Below, one piece after another: positions 16,175 through 23,483 of a stretch of DNA of 64,000 nucleotides (its first letter is position 1; each line of letters begins with the position of its first letter). Source of the DNA: Olavius algarvensis spirochete endosymbiont (lineage in GTDB: Bacteria > Spirochaetota > Spirochaetia > DSM-2461); NCBI GenBank assembly GCA_900608495.1, contig UWYT01000188.1:1-64000 (forward strand), in the 5' to 3' direction. Both the position numbers and the translations under genes were made by a program. The notes under the pieces are model-generated. The model had not been told where the DNA came from, ran no database searches, and saw only the letters and a list, made by a program, of their open reading frames with translations.

Positions 16175-17275
16175 GTGGCAAAAGTACTGCTGAAGGATAT
16201 CATTAAAATCTATGATGGCGATGTTAAGGCAGTTGACAGGGCAAACATAGAAATTCAAGACAAGGAATTCATGGTTCTGGTTGGGCCATCGGGATGCGGG
16301 AAAACGACAGTACTCCGAATGATTGCCGGGTTGGAGGAGATTTCCAGCGGCGATCTTTTCATTGATAGCAAGCGAGTGAATGATGAAGCTCCCAAGGATA
16401 GAGATATAGCGATGGTTTTTCAGAACTATGCTCTTTATCCTCATATGAGTGTTTACGGGAATATGCAATTCGGACTTCGAATTCGAAATTTCCCTAAAGA
16501 AGAAATTCACGCTCGAGTAAAGGAGGCCGCACAAATACTCGATATTGAAGAGTTGCTGGATAGAAAACCCAAAGCCCTTTCCGGCGGTCAGCGGCAGCGA
16601 GTGGCTGTTGGACGTGCTATAGTTAGGAAACCAAAAGTATTCCTGTTTGACGAACCTCTCTCCAACTTGGATGCCAAGTTGCGAGTGCAAATGCGTGCCG
16701 AAATTTCTTCTTTGCATAGTCGTCTTCAGGCTACCATGATTTATGTCACTCACGATCAAACTGAGGCTATGACCATGGGCGATAGAATTGTTGTTATGAG
16801 AAGTGGGATAATCCAGCAAATAGGAACCCCATTGAAGCTGTATAACACCCCGATCAATCGCTTTGTAGCCGGTTTTATCGGCTCTCCACCTATGAATATT
16901 TCCCCCGCGGGGGTATCGGAACAAGATGGCAAAATAGTTGTAAAAGAAGAGGGAATGACAGTAGTCATACCAGAATCGCGGGAGGAAGTCTTACGGCCCT
17001 ACTTAGGTGGAAAAGTGCTGATGGGTGTTCGGTCAGAGGACTTGAAATTCACCAATGAACCGAAGGAGAGCAATCTCAACGCGAAAGTAATCGTTGTTGA
17101 ACCTCTTGGAAATGAAACACACCTGTATCTCGAAACCAAAGACTCTCAATTGATTGCGAGAACCGATTCCGAGCATGGATTTAGAGTTGGTGAGAGAGTC
17201 GATTTCACACCGGAGGTGAAGAAGATTCAGTTTTTCGATATCGAAACCGAGCGATCGCTGCTTTACAGCGAATAA
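16175..17275 (+). CDS. Sugar ABC transporter ATPase (MalK/UgpC/MsmK type)
   Basis: A 366-residue ATP-binding subunit that powers uptake by sugar ABC importers. Walker A is GPSGCGKTT (residues 37-45), the Q-loop Gln is at 83, the signature is LSGGQRQ (135-141), Walker B is VFLFDEP (155-161), and THDQTEA holds the switch His. The C-terminal 130 residues are the regulatory TOBE-type domain of the MalK group. GTG at 16175 is chosen because AGGAGG lies eight bases upstream. No permease genes adjoin it; the sugar permeases at 26984-28803 lack an ATPase, so this one may serve them and others. Confidence 0.93.
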   Translation: MAKVLLKDIIKIYDGDVKAVDRANIEIQDKEFMVLVGPSGCGKTTVLRMIAGLEEISSGDLFIDSKRVNDEAPKDRDIAMVFQNYALYPHMSVYGNMQFGLRIRNFPKEEIHARVKEAAQILDIEELLDRKPKALSGGQRQRVAVGRAIVRKPKVFLFDEPLSNLDAKLRVQMRAEISSLHSRLQATMIYVTHDQTEAMTMGDRIVVMRSGIIQQIGTPLKLYNTPINRFVAGFIGSPPMNISPAGVSEQDGKIVVKEEGMTVVIPESREEVLRPYLGGKVLMGVRSEDLKFTNEPKESNLNAKVIVVEPLGNETHLYLETKDSQLIARTDSEHGFRVGERVDFTPEVKKIQFFDIETERSLLYSE

Positions 17276-17339
17276 GCAATGACTCAACTCTGTTGGGAAT
17301 GGACGAAACAGAAGATAGACTGCTGAGAATTTTTCCGGT

Positions 17340-17368
17340 TTGACGTTCATGCAACTGCATGTTAAACT
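17340..17368 (+). promoter_or_regulatory. Promoter of the LysM lipoprotein gene
   Basis: TTGACG (17340-17345), a 17-base spacer and TAAACT (17363-17368) lie 24 bases upstream of the ATG at 17392, with AGGAGG at 17379-17384 between them. Confidence 0.65.
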
Positions 17369-17391
17369 TTGAGCTTGTAGGAGGTTTGGAT

Positions 17392-18846
17392 ATGAGAAAA
17401 TCCCACCAGATGGGCTTGTTGTTTGTGGCAACTTCAATCATAGCTTTGCTCGGCCTTGTCAGCTGCGAAACCCGCCCCCCGGAGCCGAAAGAGGAAGTGG
17501 TTGTCGAGGAACCGGCAGATGTTCAGGAACCGCAGGAACCGCAGGAACCGATAGAAGTCGTCGAAGAGCCTGTCAAACCCTTGTCAGATGAAGAAATTAA
17601 AGCCGCAATGGCCGCGGTTCAGCGGGCGAATTTAATTGGTGCCAGCAGATATCTTCCCACGGACTATCAAAGCCTGGTCGACAAACTCAATTCAACCATC
17701 AATCTCGGCGATTCCGATCCCGATACGGCTAGGATACAACTTCAGAACCTTATCGACGAGGCAGATTCCCTATACGATAGGACTATAATCGTAAGACGAG
17801 ACGAATACGCCGCGAAGTATTTCCGAGCCGATGCCGCCCTTTTGAATATAGAAGCTGAGAAGTTTGCTCCGGCTGAATACTTGAATACCCAGAAACTGGC
17901 CTTGGAAACCACCGAACACTACAAGGCGGGGGATACCACTTCTGCGATAGCAAAGGCGGATGAAACCATTTCTGCGCAAGCCCGCCTATACTATAACCTG
18001 GCTGAAAACATTCGATACATTGATATCCTAAAACGGGATACGAAAAATTATTTAAGCGATGCGGAAGATAACGAAGCGTTCGTTTATGCCCCCGAGGAGT
18101 TGGATGAAGCCAATCGGCTCTATGAAAGGGGCCTGAATATGTACGACAATTACAGTATCGAGGCTTCGGCAGCTATTTTAACCGAAGCGAAACAGCAATC
18201 TGTAATCGCAGCACGAATTAGTGCAATAAAGAGGGAACAATCCGAAACTGATTCACTGTTAACCCTAGTGCAGGGACGCATTGAGACTGCCTCCACACGC
18301 AGTGCAATGGATTCCGAGGGCAATGTAATTGAACCTAGTCCCTGGGAAGGTAACGCTTACATAGACGCAAATCCTCTGGTAGACCTATCCCAAAATGTAG
18401 AACCGGTGGACATAGAAGAGGCAATGCTTCGCGATTTGGACGAACCTCTAAGGAACGAACTCGACGGTGTTCCGGAGGATATATTGATAGAAGAAGAAGG
18501 TACCCAGGTAAATGCCGATGAACAGACTGCGGATTATCTTGCATTGGCCAAAAAACTTTGGGAGCAGGGTGTAATAGCTAGAAACAAGGGCGAATTTGAT
18601 ATAGCCAAAGATTATTTCGAGCAGGCCAATGCGTATGTCAATATTTTCGAATCCAACCTGGTATCAAGAACTTATACAGTAGTTTATCGTGAAGTTGCTA
18701 CTGATTGCCTCTGGAGAATTGCCGAGAGAGTTGAGATTTTCGATAATCCCTTTATGTGGCCAAAAATTTGGAGGGCTAATCGTAAAATTATTCAAAATCC
18801 AGATTTAGTATACCCGGGACAAGTTCTAATAATACCGCCGCGATAG
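17392..18846 (+). CDS. LysM-domain lipoprotein
   Basis: A 484-residue envelope lipoprotein likely to bind peptidoglycan. ATG at 17392 has AGGAGG seven bases upstream and opens a signal peptide ending GLVSC, with Cys25 lipidated. Residues 30-60 are acidic and Pro-rich with three Gln-Glu-Pro repeats. Residues 65-390 are helical, TPR-like, with repeated Ala-rich segments. The last 55 residues are a LysM-like domain (YTVVYREVATDCLWRIAERV, then NPDLVYPGQVLIIP). I take its role as linking a membrane to the cell wall, but the helical part is not assigned. Confidence 0.82.
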   Translation: MRKSHQMGLLFVATSIIALLGLVSCETRPPEPKEEVVVEEPADVQEPQEPQEPIEVVEEPVKPLSDEEIKAAMAAVQRANLIGASRYLPTDYQSLVDKLNSTINLGDSDPDTARIQLQNLIDEADSLYDRTIIVRRDEYAAKYFRADAALLNIEAEKFAPAEYLNTQKLALETTEHYKAGDTTSAIAKADETISAQARLYYNLAENIRYIDILKRDTKNYLSDAEDNEAFVYAPEELDEANRLYERGLNMYDNYSIEASAAILTEAKQQSVIAARISAIKREQSETDSLLTLVQGRIETASTRSAMDSEGNVIEPSPWEGNAYIDANPLVDLSQNVEPVDIEEAMLRDLDEPLRNELDGVPEDILIEEEGTQVNADEQTADYLALAKKLWEQGVIARNKGEFDIAKDYFEQANAYVNIFESNLVSRTYTVVYREVATDCLWRIAERVEIFDNPFMWPKIWRANRKIIQNPDLVYPGQVLIIPPR

Positions 18847-18853
18847 AATCCGT

Positions 18854-18877
18854 CCCGACATCATTCCTGATGTCGGG
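18854..18877. terminator. Stem-loop between convergent lipoprotein genes
   Basis: A perfect ten-base stem (CCCGACATCA with TGATGTCGGG) around the loop TTCC. It lies between the LysM gene and the convergent LPP20-like gene. There is no T tract on the plus strand, so it may act as a bidirectional transcript end or a 3' stabiliser. Confidence 0.6.
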
Positions 18878-18908
18878 GCTGTGGGAAGAACAATGCCCAA
18901 CTCATTTC

Positions 18909-19955
18909 TCATAAGAACGATGATAAATAGGCCGAGAACTTCTTATTGAAATCAACTCGTATGAGTTCAATCATATCTCTATAAGCTCCAGATTCAGCAG
19001 CGGTAGCACTAATTCCCGAAGAACGATTCTGTTTTGATAGTGCAACAACGGAATAACCATCCATATCGATTAGGGCAATATTAATTGTCCAATTCAGGTT
19101 TACGTACTTGTTCTGAAGCTCTAGTGGCTCGATTTCCACGGCAGCCGCTAAGAACATATCCCCTGAACTGGAGCTTACAAACCCCCTTTCAGTGATCCAG
19201 TTTTCGAGAGCATTGGCAATCCTTCCATCAGTATCCCCGGCGACTTCCACAAGAATCTTCAATTCTATCGCCTGGTCTGCCCTAATCGCCTGGATCTCAC
19301 TTCTGCTATATGGAGTTCCCAACATCTGAGCCATTGGCATGTTGATTATCTCCAGCTGTTCAAACAGTATTTGATTGACTCCCGCATACACTAGTGCAGA
19401 GTCCAGAAAAGCATACCTCCGCAATGGTTCGTGCTGGCCCTCGGCCCTGTCTAGGAGTTCGGCTATCCTATAGTTGTTTCTTTCGATTCGCTTTCGATAC
19501 AGGTTTCCCGTTTCGAGTCTATTCAGATAGGCAATCGTATAGACACGCCCAGCTTGATCAATCCAGGATTCACCATATTTAAGATTTACAAAGGTTTCAT
19601 CGGCTTCTTGTCCAATTTCCTGATCGAAATCAGTTTGGCTAAGCAATTCCAACAATTCCCCCTTATTTCCCGTAATTTCCGTGTAGCGTGTACGAATTAC
19701 GTTGTCTACCTCCACCTTCAGGCGAAATATCTGCGCTATTGCTCCAGCGGCATTTGCCCTCGCTGCACTTAAGCTGTCTCCTTCACCAAGTTCCGCCAAG
19801 TACTTTTCTGCGGGATAAACCGCATCCTTATCGCTTAACCACAAGGGGGAGATATCTGTTCCAGATGCCGATGGACGTATCGCGCAAGTAATCAACAATG
19901 CAGAAAATCCACTTAGTACAGCCAACTCCTTTGCAACTCTTCCGCCACCTCTCAT
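18909..19955 (-). CDS. LPP20-family lipoprotein
   Basis: A 348-residue lipoprotein with signal peptide ending SALLITC (Cys24). The early region PLWLSDKDAVYPAEKYLAEL and SAARANAAGAIAQIF match the LPP20 N-terminal pattern, and the mid segment VYTIAYLNR fits the core strand. The second half has a repeat of the same general design. AAGGAG lies before the ATG. It is last in a three-gene set with the COG3014-like and LpoB-like genes, a grouping I recall from other diderms. The cell role of this set is unknown; LpoB proteins activate a penicillin-binding protein in enteric bacteria. Confidence 0.8.
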   Translation of the reverse strand: MRGGGRVAKELAVLSGFSALLITCAIRPSASGTDISPLWLSDKDAVYPAEKYLAELGEGDSLSAARANAAGAIAQIFRLKVEVDNVIRTRYTEITGNKGELLELLSQTDFDQEIGQEADETFVNLKYGESWIDQAGRVYTIAYLNRLETGNLYRKRIERNNYRIAELLDRAEGQHEPLRRYAFLDSALVYAGVNQILFEQLEIINMPMAQMLGTPYSRSEIQAIRADQAIELKILVEVAGDTDGRIANALENWITERGFVSSSSGDMFLAAAVEIEPLELQNKYVNLNWTINIALIDMDGYSVVALSKQNRSSGISATAAESGAYRDMIELIRVDFNKKFSAYLSSFL

Positions 19956-19968
19956 ACATTCTCCTTCT

Positions 19969-21384
19969 TCATTGTAACCAATAGCTTTCGATGAAATTCA
20001 ATTCATCCGAACGAAAATCTCGCACACCATGATTGATTTCTTTGAGCAAGCGGTTCGAATTCCAGTATTCAATGGTAACATGGTAGCTGCCTGGAGTAAG
20101 CATAAGCTCTGCAATGTGAGCCGAGGCCGGGAAAAACTGGGATACTCTCAAATCGGCATTTTCCGAAGCGTCAACCGCAATATCAGCAACCAGATTTATG
20201 AGGAAACCGGCAATTGAGCCGCCTGTGTTGTCTGTTTCGTTCAGTTCTCTATTTACCATCTCCTTGCCCATTTCTTTGGCAACCGTCTTCAGAGTAGCTC
20301 GAATGATAGTTTTACCAACTCTCAATGGTTGTTTAAGCCTAAATGTCTCTTCCGATAACTTCTCCATGCTTTCCAGCAGTTCGAGTTCTGCGTATTCAAC
20401 TCCATCCAGTTTGACAATAATTCTGTCCACGGTAGAGGAACGTTTGCTTAGCCGTGGGAATTGGATTTTGAAGTGAATGCCTTCCTTTATTCCGGGTATG
20501 GCAAGGAAATTGAAACCAATCAATTCTGTCACATATTTTTCACTCTGACCGGTTATCGCCAAATAAACCATGTCTTTTCCGGTTCGGATACGCAGAGTGT
20601 CAGCCAGTTTCGCAGGGGATAATCCCGAAAACGAAAGAAAATTGACAATGGCCTTTTCCCCAACCGGTGATTCGATGGTTGGCAACGTGGGTTTTGGAAA
20701 GTCATATAACTGTTTTTGAGTTTCCCAAGCCTCATCTATAAATACTTTCTCTATCCTGGCATCGTCCAAAAAGCCTTCCGCGCGATACAGCAGCAGTCCT
20801 ATATATCTTGCAAGAGCATCGTTGTGCAATCGAGATTTTCTGAATTCAATGCTACCTTTGGCATCTTCGGAATTATTGTACGCTTCGGTGGATTTCCTGT
20901 ATTTATCTTCCAGGAGATTCAGTTTTATTTGGACTCTACGAATTTCAACCAACGCGGCTTCCGTAAGCCCCAGTGCAATATAATTCAAGGCCTTAAAAAC
21001 GTTCAGGTAGATATCTTCATAATCTTCTCCGGGATAATCGAGCACATTGTCATTCAATAGCCCTGAGGCAATACCCTTTGATAGACTCACCGTATAAAGC
21101 TCTTCAATTGTGTCTTCGGCGTTTGTAAGCAATTCGTTGCTTAATTCATATTCGCCAGACCAATGATACAGCATGCCTAAGTCCAGATAGTAGAGAACTC
21201 TGTCTTTTTCCCGGTATGTGCTCTCTTTCGCTTCCTGTATTATCAGGCTGGCCTGTTTATATTTTCCACTACGAACCAGTGGAATCGATACTGCGTACTG
21301 CTTCTGTTGAGTTTTCAGGCTTGCACACGAAAGAATTGCCGTGGTACTAACCAGCACTACAGCCCCGATGATCTCCTTTCTCAT
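19969..21384 (-). CDS. COG3014-like lipoprotein
   Basis: A 471-residue lipoprotein. ATG at 21384 is preferred because AGAGGG lies six bases upstream and the product begins with the signal peptide MRKEIIGAVVLVSTTAILSC (Cys20). Residues 25-190 are helical and TPR-like. Segments such as YLDLGMLYHWSGEYELSNEL and the overall layout match the uncharacterised COG3014 family that accompanies LPP20 and LpoB-like lipoproteins. The C-terminal half is predicted beta-rich. The start overlaps the end of the upstream lpoB-like gene region (stop at 21396) by a few bases of spacing only, so the genes are one transcript. Confidence 0.72.
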   Translation of the reverse strand: MRKEIIGAVVLVSTTAILSCASLKTQQKQYAVSIPLVRSGKYKQASLIIQEAKESTYREKDRVLYYLDLGMLYHWSGEYELSNELLTNAEDTIEELYTVSLSKGIASGLLNDNVLDYPGEDYEDIYLNVFKALNYIALGLTEAALVEIRRVQIKLNLLEDKYRKSTEAYNNSEDAKGSIEFRKSRLHNDALARYIGLLLYRAEGFLDDARIEKVFIDEAWETQKQLYDFPKPTLPTIESPVGEKAIVNFLSFSGLSPAKLADTLRIRTGKDMVYLAITGQSEKYVTELIGFNFLAIPGIKEGIHFKIQFPRLSKRSSTVDRIIVKLDGVEYAELELLESMEKLSEETFRLKQPLRVGKTIIRATLKTVAKEMGKEMVNRELNETDNTGGSIAGFLINLVADIAVDASENADLRVSQFFPASAHIAELMLTPGSYHVTIEYWNSNRLLKEINHGVRDFRSDELNFIESYWLQ

Positions 21385-21395
21385 CGACAATCCCT

Positions 21396-21989
21396 CTACC
21401 AACCCAACTTCTTCTGTTCAACAAGTTTTTTTATTTTTTTGGTTCCAAGCCAGGTTTTCTGATTGTTCTCTAGATTCACTAATTCCATATCCACCTTGTA
21501 CAAAGTTGCACGCTTACCAGATATTGCATCAGTCTGAGTGACAATCACACCCTGCATGATAAAATCGGCGCCTGTTTCCGCCGCCAAGGCCGCGGCAGTT
21601 TCAGTTGTGGAGTGTGATTGCTGATCCTCCCGTTCTTCTCGAATTTCCTCCCTTGCTGTGCCTCCAGCTACAAATTCAACTTGTCCGCTGTTTATAAGTT
21701 CCCGTTCAATATCCTTGATAAAGGTGATAGAATCGATATGCTCAGAGGATCTGTTGGCTATTTTACCTACAATTATCACAGGGTTTCTCCCCCTCTCCGA
21801 TTTGAAGTTTTCAAGCCAAACATGGGAGAGCATGCTGGAAACCATGGCTTCTGCAGTGAGTCTCGAATCAGTGTCATTCCAGCGTCCGCTCAAGTCTGTT
21901 ATTTCATCCGACGACGTGCGAGTAACTTCAGTACCTGCACATCCAATAATCAGCAATTCCACTGCTACGAGAAATGGTTTAAATTTCAT
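21396..21989 (-). CDS. LpoB-like penicillin-binding-protein activator
   Basis: A 197-residue lipoprotein with signal peptide ending LIIGC (Cys17). It matches the LpoB/CsgG-like fold: DLSGRWNDTDSRLTAEAMV near residue 32, RNPVIIVGKIANRSSEHID near 65, GADFIMQGVIV near 135, and VDMELVNLENNQKTW near 165. In E. coli LpoB activates PBP1b from the outer membrane; whether this homologue does so is inference. GGAGG stands seven bases before the ATG. It is the first gene of a lipoprotein trio and is divergent from the homoserine dehydrogenase gene. Confidence 0.82.
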   Translation of the reverse strand: MKFKPFLVAVELLIIGCAGTEVTRTSSDEITDLSGRWNDTDSRLTAEAMVSSMLSHVWLENFKSERGRNPVIIVGKIANRSSEHIDSITFIKDIERELINSGQVEFVAGGTAREEIREEREDQQSHSTTETAAALAAETGADFIMQGVIVTQTDAISGKRATLYKVDMELVNLENNQKTWLGTKKIKKLVEQKKLGW

Positions 21990-22135
21990 TTGTACGCCTC
22001 CACAGCTTACAATTCTATTCGAAAAGATTTAGTTTTTCTACTCTTTCCCCGACCATGTCGCTATTGTGGTTCGAGTAAGACTCTTGAACAAGATTTGCAC
22101 ATCATCCATCATTCTCGGAGTTTGTGGAGGATAGA

Positions 22136-23452
22136 ATGAAAGCACCTTTTGGGGTTGCCATCGTCGGATGTGGCACGGTTGGAAACGCGGTAGCGAAGCT
22201 GTTGCTGTCTCAATCGAGTATGCTTTTTGAAAGAACGGGGCAACAAATTTCCCTAAGGGCCCTGGTTGATATCGATTTTGATAGAGCAAGAGCGGCGGGT
22301 TTGGACGAGGGCCTCTTCAGGGAAAATTTCACCGCTGTTCTTGCCGATGAAAGGATACATCTAATCATCGAAACTGTCGGTGGCCTTTCCATAGCCCGGA
22401 CAATAATCGAGAAGTCACTCAAGGCTGGCAAACATGTTGTAAGCGCCAATAAGGCATTGTTGGCTAATTATGGCACCGAAATATTTGAACTAGCTAGAAA
22501 AAATGGAGTCTGCATCGGATTCGAGGCCAGTTGCGCCGGCGGTATTCCAATAGTGAGAGCATTGGTGGATGGATTGCTGGCAAATAGTAATGAAGCTATT
22601 TATGGAGTTGTAAATGGAACAGCCAATTTCATACTCACGGAGATGGTTCGGAATGCCAAATCTTATGGCGATGCCTTGAAACAGGCACAGGCAGATGGTA
22701 TCGCCGAAGCCGATTCCAACCTTGACGTTAATGGCATGGATTCGGCTCATAAGCTTACGCTCCTTGGTTCACTTGCCTTTGGAGCGAGGATATCCCTTGA
22801 TGAAATACCAGTAGAAGGTATAGATTCTTTGAATAGTTTCGATGTTTCGGCCGGGTTGGAATTAGGATATGTGCCTAAACTGCTTGCAATAGGTTGTCAA
22901 ACAAAAAAGGGGCTGGAGTTAGCAGTTAGACCCGCATTTCTCGCCGAAACTCATCCGCTTGCCAGGGTTTCAGGCGTTTTCAACGCTATTAGCGTTTATG
23001 GCAGCGATGTTGGCCACACCATGTATTATGGGCGGGGCGCGGGAGGCAGGGCAACCGCATCAGCAGTGGTATCGGATGTTATATCGATTGCCTTGGGCAC
23101 CTGGCAGGTACTTTTTTCAAAACTCAGTATTTGGCCCGATCGTGGCAGAAAAATCCAAATCGCGGATTTTGGAGAATCCACTCATAGGCAGTATCTGCGC
23201 TTCCTGGTAAAGGATAGGAGCGGTGTGGTGGCGAAAATAACTGCCGTCTTGGCAAGCAGGAATATCAGTATAAAGGTTTTTGTGCTGCGAGAGGATCGTC
23301 ACCCCTCGAATCTTGTACCAATAGTAATCACCACTTACGAGGCTAGGGAAAAGGATATCAGCGAGGCCATGAAATCCATAATTGCCATGCCGCCGGTTGA
23401 TAAGGATGCCGCTCGAATTCCAATTATTGACGAGCAAATGGAATCGAATTGA
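22136..23452 (+). CDS. hom: Homoserine dehydrogenase
   Basis: Reduces aspartate semialdehyde to homoserine for threonine and methionine synthesis. The 438-residue protein has the NAD(P)-binding motif GCGTVG (11-16), the catalytic-region SANKALLANYG and EADSNLDVNGMDSAHKL. A C-terminal ACT domain (FLVKDRSGVVAKITAVLA) would bind a regulatory amino acid. ATG at 22136 has TGGAGG six bases before it. It lies 31 bases upstream of glycogen phosphorylase. Confidence 0.95.
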   Translation: MKAPFGVAIVGCGTVGNAVAKLLLSQSSMLFERTGQQISLRALVDIDFDRARAAGLDEGLFRENFTAVLADERIHLIIETVGGLSIARTIIEKSLKAGKHVVSANKALLANYGTEIFELARKNGVCIGFEASCAGGIPIVRALVDGLLANSNEAIYGVVNGTANFILTEMVRNAKSYGDALKQAQADGIAEADSNLDVNGMDSAHKLTLLGSLAFGARISLDEIPVEGIDSLNSFDVSAGLELGYVPKLLAIGCQTKKGLELAVRPAFLAETHPLARVSGVFNAISVYGSDVGHTMYYGRGAGGRATASAVVSDVISIALGTWQVLFSKLSIWPDRGRKIQIADFGESTHRQYLRFLVKDRSGVVAKITAVLASRNISIKVFVLREDRHPSNLVPIVITTYEAREKDISEAMKSIIAMPPVDKDAARIPIIDEQMESN

Positions 23453-23483
23453 TACTTGCCACTTCTTGAATTGGAGCAAGGAT

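Noticed and set aside
16136-16924. 262-codon minus-strand frame opposite the ABC ATPase
   Set aside because: It lies fully inside a gene with all ABC motifs, and its translation resembles no protein family.
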